NCBI RefSeq assembly: GCF_037038585.1
Contig: NC_092525.1
Span: 25,626,867 to 25,690,866 of the forward strand
Direction: 5' to 3'
From: Patagioenas fasciata
Lineage: Eukaryota; Chordata; Aves; Columbiformes; Columbidae
Length of the DNA: 64,000 nt
Both the position numbers and the translations under genes were made by a program. This document shows, piece by piece, positions 1 through 9,659 of the stretch. The notes below the pieces were generated by a model. It did no database searches and had not been told where the DNA came from. It saw only the letters and a program-made list of their open reading frames with translations. Within the stretch, counting starts at the first letter, position 1. Each line of letters opens with the position of its first letter.

Positions 1-1179
1 TTTGAATATCTGGATTCTCGTTGGCCTGGAAGTCACAAACAGATATGTATGGCACTGGTTCACTCTAATCTCTTACCTCCATGCACTGTCAATTTCCTGC
101 TATGATAAAAGAAGTGTGTTATAAAACCAACCCAGTTTTAAGAGAAAAAAAATGTTACATAGATGAAAAGTTCAATATTCTTTCTTTTTTTTTTTTAAGG
201 TGAAAATTCTGCAATAATAACTTGTGTTATAAAAATCAACCAGCACGTGATATGTACTGTATATTAAAGAAATTAACTTCTGATGTAGTGAATGAAACTT
301 CTGTTAAGGGAGCTTAAAATGTTCCTGAGCTAAAGAGCCAACTATATGAAATATACCTGGTTTGAAATGTAAAAGAGAATGAGCAAAAAGAAGGATAAGA
401 TCACAGAAGTCAACAAGAAAACTGTGGGGAGGTAAGGTAAGGAATACGAGATCCCTTCATCCTCTTGAGCTGTGTCATGAAAGGGCATAGCACCAGTAAA
501 ATAAACTCTTTTCAGATGCCAATAAATTGTGCTCTGTCCTTAAAAAGGTGAGAAGAATAGAGGCAAGTAGCTTCCCTTCTGCGTGAGTTTGTTCATCCTA
601 CCAGATGAAGCTGAGGAATATCACTGAATTTCTTTTGCTTGAGTCCAGCTCTGTGTCATCTCCAATTTTATTTATTCCCCACCCATAATATCAAGTGATC
701 ATAAAAAGGAACATAGAGTACAGTATCTGCCGGGTGTCAACATTAGGCAGTAGCAAACCTAGGACATTTACAATACAGTAAGAGAGGAATTACATTAATC
801 TCTCCTGGCTGTCATCTTGCAAATTATTTATGCCTTTTTGAATAATAAATAGTTTCCATATGTTATAGTCAATAACCTGAGTGAAATTTTGCACAAGCCA
901 TTTAGCAGCTCACTTTCAGTTATTTGCAGAACTCCAATGGGCATAATTAAAGCTAAGAAGAGGTTCAACACTGTAAGTTCAACTGTTCAGAACCTTTCAC
1001 ATAAAATAGCAAAACACTATGAAATCATGCAAAGAGGGCCAGTTTCTGCCCTTCTATGGATGAAGACTGGATAATTTTTCTTGGGAGCAGGACTGGCTTA
1101 TAGAAGGTGCCCACGGAAGTCTTCAGGACCGAGGCATTTTCATATGTTTCTACTACAATAAAGCTAAAAAAAGAGTTAC
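1..1179. other. Intron of the factor H-like gene at the left edge
   Basis: I searched both strands for a further SCR exon (four cysteines, G-x-W, phase-1 borders) and found none. AT-rich sequence with no recognisable repeat. The next coding exon should lie left of the window. Confidence 0.5.
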
Positions 1180-1353
1180 CTTTACATACTGGTGGGGATG
1201 GAAACCATCCAAAGTAATAGCACTGAGTAGAGGCAGGTCCCACTCTCACATAACTGTTTGCACAGGTAAATTTCACAACATCTCCATTGCGGTATTTACC
1301 CTTCTTGGGAGAAAAATCTCCATTGGGCAATGTCAGCATGTTACATTCTATTG
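1180..1353 (-). CDS. Factor H-like exon 8: SCR resembling factor H SCR10
   Basis: 174 nt, phase 1-1, acceptor TTTGTAG and donor G|GTAACT. Encodes IECNMLTLPNGDFSPKK, VGPASTQCYYFGWFP and PVCKG. The VGP-S-QCY-FG block is diagnostic of factor H SCR10 and F13B SCR4. It is the last exon of this gene visible in the window; its donor implies more exons to the left. Confidence 0.78.
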
Positions 1354-4300
1354 CTACAAAGAGAAAATATTTTAACATCAAGTGTACACTCTTATAAAGT
1401 ACATGAAATACTAATGATCAGAAGAAAACTAAAGAAAGCCTTAAAGAAAAAGCTTCACAAAGTGTATACAGAGTTAACACTGATTAGTAAACACAACAAT
1501 ATTCACCAAAGCACTGGGGTGTTGGACTCCACTCGCCATTTATGTCACACCTCGAGGTACCAATTGGCATATTATCTGCAGTTTGATATCCCTCCAAACA
1601 TGCATACTCAATTGTGTCTTCAGGTATGAAATTAGTTCTATTTGCATGGTAATTCAAAATGTCCAAATGAGGTGTTTGACATGATTCTGTAGAATAAAAC
1701 AAAGTTAGAGCATTTTGTGATCCAGAACCATTTTCCTCTGGAACCATCATTTCTGTAGGTGCTTTAGTATGTGCTAGTCTATTGATCTACTCAGTATTTT
1801 TGAAATATCAAAAATTCTGCATTGCCAGAATATGAATGAAGACCATCATATGTAGCATATGAATATTATATCTATTGCATTATTCTTCAGAAACGTTTAT
1901 AGAGCTAATATCTAGCATAAATGTTTCTCCCTCAGATTTCATTCCTTTCCTTATACTACATATTATTATTATTAGTGTCACAGCAAACAGTTTGTACCCC
2001 TGTTTCCCATGGTCATTTGTAAGGAGGTCAGACAAAAAAAGTGCAAAATCCTGAAACAAAAGGATAAGTTATATATATATCTATATGTGTGTGTATATAT
2101 ATATCTATATGTGTGTGTATATATATATCTATATGTGTGTGTATATATATATCTCAGCTGAAGTTGGTCAATATTATGAGCCCTGGTATCATAACAATGG
2201 AAGATTAAGTCTCTTCTTTTACTATCCTATATCCCTGTTCAGGAGAGGAAGGAACGTTTAAGAAGAAAAAGACAACAACAATATTGAGGCATTTGCAGGA
2301 AAAAGCACTCTGGTGTTTTTAACAAATGTACTTTTTAACACCAGGGCAGACGTACGCATAGTGCTTTTTATGCATAGTGATAACATCTTTCCAAAAAATT
2401 ATTCCCTTTTTTCTCTAATTTGTTCACGTTTAAAGAAAGTTCTTGGCAGAATCCCTTGGTTCACAGGCATTTCTTCGCAAATCTTCCCTCACAAGTGTGA
2501 AAGGAGTAAGAATTAGGAGTATATTGGGCTGATATATACCTTGTATCAGGTAGGAATCAGTGGAGAGGTCAGTGATTATCATCTAATTTGTGCTAGAAGT
2601 CCAAAACCAAAACTCACCTAGGAGACAGTAGATATTTTCCTGCCTTACTAACTTCCTTTATGTTTTCTCGCTTTATTTTTTGGAGCCCCAGAAAGGTTAA
2701 TCTCTGGAGGATCAGTCCTCTATTTTAGTCTTTCTTTGCCTAATAAAAAAGCTACCAATCTAGATGACAAAAATCTGAGAACACAGGTCATCACGTCTGA
2801 GCCAGCAACGATAGGGAGCTCTGAAACATTTATGCTACTCACTGATGCACTTTGGAGGTGGAGTCCAACCATTCTCTTCACACCGTATCACTCCTCTTTC
2901 TTGTCCTTCTGGCGTTACAAAGCCAGTAAGACAACTGTAGGTGACCTTCTCCTGTAAACGAAATGTTTCCTTCCGCGAGGTGAAATAACCATTGTCAAAA
3001 GAGATACTCTGGCATTGTTCTGAAAGAGATAGACAGAATTTTTTCCAAGTAAAACACTGCTAAACTGCATGCTTATAATACACAGAAGAAGGGGGACAAA
3101 AGAAACAGCCATAGGATTTAGAACACTTTTAGGAGCACATGAAGTTTTGTTTCTACATTGAGCTCTCTTCCTGGGGGACAAGTGGAACATGAAAAGCCAA
3201 ATTTCACAGTTACAAACTCATGCAGCACAAACAGGGATGGACAAAGGTTTGATTTGCAGCAATCCTGTAAGCTTCCAAAATTGTGTGTCCAAACCTGGTC
3301 TTCACTAGAAACGAAATTCACGTTGGGCATGCATAAAGAGGATCCTCTGTCCATCTGGCAAGGTGGGGCACACCAGAAATCACCACAGTGTGCAGGTACC
3401 ACCTCTGTTCTACCAAACAGAAACCATTCAGAGTGCACGCGGTGCAGGACTGAAGCAGGTGTGTACCAAAGGACCCCTTCTTGCACACTAAAACAGTTGT
3501 GCAGACAGAAGCAATGTTGTAACTGATGTCACATCACTTAGAATACATTGTTTAAGCCAGCCTAAATAGATGGAAAACAGTCATATTGATTGGATATTCT
3601 GGTCTTGTATCCTGAATAAAAACTTCTACAGTATGCTAAATTCTTTCCTAATAAATAAACTCCTTCACAGAATAATTTAAGAAACTAACACTACAACAAA
3701 CAACAATATTTGCACATTAGAGGGTCAAGTAAATAAAGACACACACACAAAAAAGACTTTGAGGAACATTAGGGGATGTGTTTGAATGTTGGGAGCAGAG
3801 TTAATAATACATATGTGCAACAGCTTCAAAAGTTTAAATTTTACATTACTGGTATAAACACACAAAAATAATGTTTATGATTGCCTAACACTAGGAATCA
3901 TAAAATTCTATTTTGCCTGCTCATTGCTACGTCCAAATCTCAGTGGGTTGTGGTCCAAAGCATTCTGCGGTCGGTGTCTGTGTCAGGATGGGATTGCTTC
4001 CTAAAAAAATATTTTTATAATCTGAGAAAAGTTAGGTTGAATGATTTATCTTGTCCACATGAAATCATTACTTAATGTATTTAAAGTTCCTTGTGAGACG
4101 TTCTAGCAACGTCAGGCTCAATACGAGTCAGGAACAAAAGCTGAAAACAGAGTTAGGAGAGGTAACCTTCCCTTGCCTCCCCTCGTCCAGCATGACGCCA
4201 GCTGGAAAGGAAGCAAGAGAAACAGGGATCACATGAGACAGAGAGAGGATGAAAGAAGACAAGACATTACAGATAGGCTGTGCCAGGGGAATGATCACTG

Positions 4301-7300
4301 TTTATTATATTACTGCACACCTATGTAACAACAAGAGTTCACTACTGAAGACCAGAGCTTACGTTCTAGGAGATCCGATCGAGCCACGTGTGCACATTTT
4401 ACAGGGTTACATTCTGCACGTTTGTGTAGCGAATGACCTCAGCAGCACGCAGAGACGTGAGAGCTGCATCAGCCAGGTGAGAGAATCACAGCCTTGCATG
4501 TAGGTGACGTGATGATGGATTTACTGGGTTTAGCTATAAACCTCAGCAAAATGCAAGCACACTCACTTTTACGGATACATCTTGGAGGAGGTGACCAGTC
4601 ATTCTTTGTGCATGTGACTTCCCCATCTTCACGTTCAGTATAATAGTCATCATTGCAGACGTATTTAACTCTTTCACCTTCCTTGTAAACGTACTTCCTG
4701 TTATGTGAGAAGTAACCATTTTCCACGTGTCTGATATGACAGTTTTCTGAAGAAGGAAGGTAAGTACATTTAACTACAGGAATAAGTACAGCAAGAACTG
4801 AGGAAAATTAATTCTTAGAAAGACAGTTACTAAAATAGAGCCTCCTGGCATCTTTCTGTACCCTTCTAATCCAAAAAACCTTTGTGTTCAAATCTGAATG
4901 AAAGCATGTTTTGTTTCACTGCCCTTAGATTAACAAATCACATGAACAGGAGTGCAAGTCACTACATAAAGTGCTAAGAAGTTGTCTAGTAAACAATATC
5001 ACCTACCTAGAGTGCATAAAGCAAGGCTGGCTAACTTCAGTGCATCTAGCATCACGTACACCAGCTCTTGTTCGTCTGCTCTGTCTCCAGAGTGTTGATG
5101 TCTGCCCTGAGTGATTTTCAGCATTTGCCTCCAGGAGGTGTTAATATCTCTGTGCAAATGAGATTTTAGCAGCACCCAAGCGCGTAGGCTCTTCAGCACC
5201 CTGTGCCCCAGGTGTCCAGCCACGAGGAAGATGCCTGAAGAAATTCCTCTGAGCCAGACTCCACTCATTTCCTGCACTGAGCACCACTCCACTGAGGGCA
5301 GCAGGGAAAGAACAACCTCTTGTTTGAACTTGCCAAGCCCTACCAGTAGGTAGGAACTTCACTGTGAATGCACATGTGTGTTAGCAGAGGAGGCCTCAGC
5401 TCACTGCTTTAAATCTGTTTTCTAGTTTAAACCTGAAGTCAGTGTATCTGACCTATTGCAAGAGTGCGTGCCACCTTCTCAGCTCCAAAGGTTATCCAAA
5501 TGGACCAGGCAATGGACGTCAGAGAGGAACCTCTAGTTGAAGTACCCAAGCCAAGGAAGGAAGAACCTATCTACACAGAGTGGAAACTCTCTGTTTGTAC
5601 GTGCGGCTGTGTGTGCACATGAAAGAAGATGTATGCGCAGGACCCAGAAGCTAGAGAAAATAAACTTTTCCTATGTGTTTCTTAATATCATGGATAGTTT
5701 TAGGCATATAGGAACTCCAAAATCCAAAAGTATCATTTCAGCCTTACATACTGCAGAGTGTCACCAGCTGACAGTTCAAGCTCTGCTGATATTATGAGAG
5801 TCTGAGTGCAGTTCCAGGGGTCAACTGAAGCAGGTCTACTTTAACAAACTGTTCTTTGTTCCACCTTGTGCTCCATCAGCACAATTTCTGATGCACAGAA
5901 CTTTGATAATTATAACAGAACTGCCAATAAAGTGGACATGTACTTACTGAGGCATTTTGGCTCTGGAGACCAGCCCCTTTCAGAACAGACTACTTGAACC
6001 CAGGATCGTCCACTTGGGGTTGAATAACCATCATTGCAGCGGTAATCAGCATGCTGCCCAAACCTCATCGGAAAGTAGTAGCTTCTGTAGTACTCCAATG
6101 TGTCACTTAATTTGCCATTTTCAATAACTGGGTAGTCACACGGTTTCTCTGGAAATAGAATTCAACACCAACAGTATCAACACATGCTTGACAAAAAGTT
6201 CAGGACACAAGTAATTCAGATGGTTTCATCATCTCAGTGCTTTCTGAATCTGACAGAATCAGGACCACACATTTGGCGGATCCTAAGGAGTACAGGAACA
6301 ATTGCGCTCTGCTTTTGATGTCTTGGTCATTACCTATAGTTCCTATGGTTCCCTTCATTTAAATTACAAGCAACAGAAATGCAGTCAATATTCTCAGTGG
6401 AATCCAAAGGCTGATTCATGAGACCAAATGTATGTGTTTATTTCTTTGCTAATACTGTGCCTACTGGGCAAAACGATTTTTGTAGTTATGGAAAGTTTAA
6501 GCCAATAAAGAGCTCATAAACAATCAAGAATATCTTGGTTTGTTATTTGACAGGTTAAAATAGGTAGAATAAAACTGATTGTCCATGATATACCAACATA
6601 CAACCGCAAGTAGAAATCTAGAGCTGTGATAATGATGATGAAAGACACCTTCCAATCATTAGCTAGATTTTGCCTTTTTTGGAAAATTTTAACACTCACT
6701 ATGCCATCTTATCTGCAACTGCTATGAGCACGTGTGTTTAATCACACTTTATGCTGTTCAAATTATAATAAATGGGGGTTTCAAAGCAGCAAAATGCAGT
6801 GCTGAAATTCTGAAAAATCCATACATGCATCTGACATTCCGACATATGTACAGCTCTTCTAAAAGCTCTTCTGACTTCCCAATCAGATAACATATTAACA
6901 ATTTAAGAAATTTGATGGACTGAATATTTAACAGTGATTGTTACCATAAGCTTCCTGGGATTTTGCTTACATACTGACAATCCAATTCCATACAATCTCT
7001 GTTTGGAAAATGGGAGGAATAACCCCATCCACCAGTAGGATTACTATCAGCAAATATAATTGTCGTTGGAAAACCAATTGCCCACTGAATAAACAGTCTC
7101 TAACAGTACAGGTGGATGCAGTTCATGCACATGAACAACTGCAAAATTACACATAAGATCTATTTGACAGATCAAAATTATACAAGTATGATGCATATTT
7201 ACCACATGAAGGAAGTTGGATATCCCCATTAAAACACTGCCTGACAGGAGAGGCTGCGGGTTTAAATCCTGTCACGCACATAAATTTCTGCGACTGACCA

Positions 7301-9580
7301 CTTTGAATCAAAAATGAGTGTCTTTGTCCATTGGATAGAAGGAGATTTTTCACTTCCAGTTGCTGTTTTGTGATGATACATGGTGCTAGGGGAAACAAGA
7401 TAAAAGAAAAATGGTAGAGTATGAATCTTTGGTGGCTTTTAGCACGTGAAGCACCTCCTCAGCAAAGACTGTGCAAAACCAGCTTGGTTGTGACTCAGTA
7501 GGGATTTTTGAAAGTAAAATATAGACAACATAAACATTTAATCTCTATCACAAATAATTCAGGATGTTTAGTTTTAGGTAGTTTATCAATGATATGGCAC
7601 AACTTTCAAGCATATTCTTATTTACGTGTATAAAAGAATTGACAGACTTTGCAAATACCTCTCAAGAGGTACTGATTTCAGGAGACTGTATTCCTTGTAA
7701 TAATTAATTAATGAAATCAGTAGGAGTAAGTCTTATTTCATCCCTGTTGAGTTTCCATTATCTAGGATTAAAAATGAAATTATAGGATTCCTAACAAAGA
7801 GCTCTGCTGAAGGAACTGAAGACAGCAGAGCGGTTTACCACAGCAGTTCTCCTCCCACCTGTGAGGGACAGTGAGGAAACTACATGAAAGGATGCTTTAG
7901 CAAATGTAATCTCTGTATAAAGAGGCTGACACCACTGTCAGTACCTGCCCATTGTTGCATAAGTTCTTGTAAGTACAGACAAAATGTTTATGTGCTGGTA
8001 ACTTTCCAGACAACTCCAAAATTCTCACAATAAAAAACATGATTGAATGTAAGTGATTTTGGGGCCCTAAAGCCCAAGATCTACAAGCTAAGTAGTATTG
8101 AACCCAGGGATTAATTTCAGTCCTTTACAGACTTGGTAATCAAACAACTAATGTAAACCTAATTCTGAAACTCCCATTTTAAGAATGATCAGTATTGTCT
8201 ACCAGTACAAAGTCAGCTAGCAATAACAGTTACACTTACCCAAACATTGTGGTGGCCCAGGTACCCATATTTTTTCATGGCATGTTACCCATTCTGATCC
8301 TGATAAAGTGTATCCAGCGTTGCACATGTACTGCACTCTGTCTCTTTCCATATATCTCGATTTATTCCCACTAATAATTTCTCCAAAGTCAATGTCAGGT
8401 GGGTCTTCACAGGCAGTTCCTGCAGAAGCAGTGCACAGAATCTTGTTATCTGACTGCACCCTGCCATTTTCTTCTTATCCTGATTTATGTCTAACTAACA
8501 ATTTCTTCAAAATCAAAGCTATGTGGGTGTTTGCATGCCATTCCAGCAGAAAGCATCCACAAGTTATTGTTAACTGATAGACACAGAACAGTACTGACAC
8601 TTGCAAATAATGGAACTATACAAATTGGATGATATTCTGATGACCTGCATCCCTCCATCTGAGGGATTACTGTACTAATAAACAGCACTATCTTCTTGCT
8701 CTAAGAAATTCTCAACATCTTTACTATTTTCACAGTCTTTACATTGAAAAATGTTACTGAACTAAAAATATTTTAACTGAAAATATGAATAAACTTCTGA
8801 ATTTTTCACAGTGCAGTTTCTGTTTTCCAGCATTATACTGGAATAAGTTTTTACATCTGCAATCACAATTCTCAATTTTCTTTAATTCTACAAATAAGTC
8901 TGTTTGTCCTGGGTTCCTAAAATTAGTTCAACCATTCTAAATTGAAAGTATAAGGTACATATAAGTAACTACTTCTAAAGGCAGAGGGGGTAGAAGAATC
9001 TGAATACGATGAATAGATTTAAATGGATAAATCATGGAGTTTAAAATTGGTTATTTAAATAAAGGTAATAATTCAGTGAAGATCTCCTTCAGGTAGCATG
9101 TTTATTGTATCATACAGCTTATTGAAATAAAGTACCTCTATTTTTAGAGAGTTGTATAATACTTTGAAAAAATGTTGTATGTATTCAGAATATTTGTAGC
9201 TAAATTGAAATGCAAAGGCATTTATATGGATTAATCTATTTGAAGTTAGTTATGGCTTGTAATAAGTTCGGTTCTTTATGAGAAGTTTAGGCAGAAGACA
9301 AAGAAGCAATCTCACAAGAAAATACAAAGCAAATATTTTAACATGCATAGTTCTAAGTTGTAACTCTGTTAGTAAGCTTCTGAAAGGAATTATATAAGAA
9401 GCAAACAGTATAGTGTGGTAATGTTGCTGTTGGATTTTTGTTGTTGTTGTTTAGTTCCTTTTTCCTGATTGTCACCAGCTACATCAGTTGAATACATAGA
9501 TTTCCATTCAATAACTTACCTTCATGTGCAGTACAGCCCAGCCACAGCAGAAACACCACGGTGCAGCTCAGCAGCGCCAT
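1180..9580 (-). CDS. CFH: Complement factor H-like gene, 5' part (signal peptide + 7 SCR exons, continues off left edge)
   Basis: Secreted sushi-domain (SCR/CCP) protein of the factor H/CFHR family, which regulates the complement alternative pathway in plasma and on cell surfaces. Coding exons on the minus strand are 9520-9580, 8240-8419, 7203-7385, 5948-6148, 4567-4746, 2843-3019, 1507-1686 and 1180-1353. All have GT/AG borders and phase 1, so they join in frame to about 445 residues before the window edge. The first two SCRs resemble the factor H SCR19-20 pair; the next five resemble SCR6, 7, 8, 9 and 10 in order. Nothing resembling SCR1-5 is present. The gene lies head-to-tail downstream of F13B. 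It could instead be two genes: a short two-SCR CFHR ending after 7203, and a second gene whose signal exon I could not find. The symbol means 'factor H-like'; orthology is not proven. Confidence 0.65.
1507..1686 (-). CDS. Factor H-like exon 7: SCR resembling factor H SCR9
   Basis: 180 nt, phase 1-1, acceptor TTCTACAG and donor G|GTGAAT. Encodes SCQTPHLDILNYHANRTNF and ends WSPTPQCFG. Like SCR9 of human factor H it lacks the usual NG after the first cysteine and has an NxT glycosylation sequon (NRT) in the first half. Confidence 0.78.
2068..2155. repeat. 24-bp tandem repeat with alternating TA/TG core
   Basis: A unit made of a TA run, CTATATG and a TG run, about 24 bp long, is repeated three times almost without change inside the intron between exons 6 and 7 of the factor H-like gene. 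It looks like a compound microsatellite and is likely to vary in length. Confidence 0.85.
2843..3019 (-). CDS. Factor H-like exon 6: SCR resembling factor H SCR8
   Basis: 177 nt, phase 1-1, acceptor TTTCAG and donor A|GTGAGT. Encodes QCQSISFDNGYFTSRKETF, then a VTPEGQERG stretch and GWTPPPKCIS. The SISFDNGYF and G-VT-EG blocks match SIDIENGFI and GYVTADGE of human SCR8. Confidence 0.78.
3118..3530. other. Intron segment open in both directions; unidentified
   Basis: A stretch less AT-rich than its surroundings stays open for 122 codons on each strand (3118-3486 minus, 3158-3526 plus) within an intron of the factor H-like gene. The minus-strand reading is cysteine-rich and contains DCCKSNLC, which recalls the closing motif of Ly6/uPAR domains, but spacing and flanks do not build a full domain. 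No splice or start logic supports a gene. Confidence 0.3.
4567..4746 (-). CDS. Factor H-like exon 5: SCR resembling factor H SCR7
   Basis: 180 nt, phase 1-1, acceptor CTTCTTCAG and donor A|GTGAGT; an alternative donor C|GTAAAA lies 6 nt earlier in the same phase. Encodes NCHIRHVENGYFSHNRKYV and ends DWSPPPRCIRK. The HVENGY and WSPPPRCIR segments correspond to LENGY and WSPTPRCIR of human SCR7, the domain that holds residue 402. Confidence 0.78.
4990..5480. other. Intron segment with higher GC; no gene recognised
   Basis: Part of the intron between exons 4 and 5 of the factor H-like gene. It has short overlapping minus-strand open frames (4999-5292, 5141-5362) with no family motif. It may be an old repeat fragment; I cannot name it. 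Confidence 0.3.
5948..6148 (-). CDS. Factor H-like exon 4: SCR resembling factor H SCR6
   Basis: 201 nt, phase 1-1, donor A|GTAAGT. It encodes KPCDYPVIENGKL and YYFPMRFGQHADYRC, then RGWSPEPKCLS. The PCDYP start, the FP-V/M segment and the STPSGRSW block correspond to SCR6 of human factor H. SCR1 of F13B is the next closest relative. Confidence 0.8.
7203..7385 (-). CDS. Factor H-like exon 3: SCR domain of SCR20 type
   Basis: 183 nt, phase 1-1, acceptor CCCCTAG and donor G|GTAAAT. It begins APCIITKQQLEVKN and ends IQLPSCG. The PC start, the SGQS-KFMC core and the short C-terminal half match the terminal-type SCR of factor H (SCR20) and SCR8/SCR10 of F13B better than ordinary SCRs. If the donor is not used, translation runs 18 more codons into the intron and stops at 7147, which would make a two-SCR secreted protein. 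Confidence 0.75.
8240..8419 (-). CDS. Factor H-like exon 2: SCR domain of SCR19 type
   Basis: 180 nt, phase 1-1, acceptor TTCTGCAG and donor G|GTAAGT. It encodes one sushi domain with four cysteines and the conserved tryptophan, starting ACEDPPDIDFGEI and ending PGPPQCLG. The PPQCL ending that runs straight into an APC start in the next exon mimics the SCR19-SCR20 border of factor H. Confidence 0.8.
8473..8600 (-). pseudogene. Broken tandem duplicate of factor H-like SCR exon 2
   Basis: The stretch aligns with exon 2 and its upstream flank (about 8349-8476) at an offset of about 124 bp: GATTTAT, CTAA-AATTTCT and the GTGGGT-T block all recur. The encoded start, AGMACKHPHSFDFEEI, mirrors AGTACEDPPDIDFGEI. 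Only the 5' part of the SCR is present, followed by a stop, with no second cysteine pair and no donor. It is a decayed exon duplicate lying just upstream of the live exon. Confidence 0.75.
9520..9580 (-). CDS. Factor H-like exon 1: signal peptide
   Basis: The ATG at 9580 opens a hydrophobic leader beginning MALLSCTVVFLLWLG, ending in a donor G|GTAAGT after 61 nt (phase 1). This is the standard first-exon layout of factor H family genes. A TATA-like box lies about 75 nt upstream, so the 5' UTR would be short. Confidence 0.8.
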
Positions 9581-9650
9581 TTCCAAACTTTAGAAGTTGA
9601 AGATGTCCTCTGCCACAGCGTTGCTATTTTCTGCACTCCGAATTGCATGT

Positions 9651-9659
9651 CCTTTTATT
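9651..9659 (-). promoter_or_regulatory. TATA-like box of the factor H-like gene
   Basis: Minus-strand AATAAAAGG lies about 71 nt upstream of the ATG at 9580. That places a transcription start near 9620-9630 and a 5' UTR of about 45 nt. A TTGCAAC-type C/EBP-like motif lies about 55 bp further upstream, near 9710, which would suit a liver-expressed gene. Inferred by motif and position only. Confidence 0.45.

Noticed and set aside
6150-7200. A second signal-peptide exon for a separate gene starting with the SCR6-type exon
   Set aside because: I looked for ATG, a hydrophobic run and a phase-1 donor on the minus strand. The only ATG-to-donor stretch (near 6330-6360) is short and not hydrophobic. 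The frame at 6514-6699 is hydrophobic but lacks a fitting donor.
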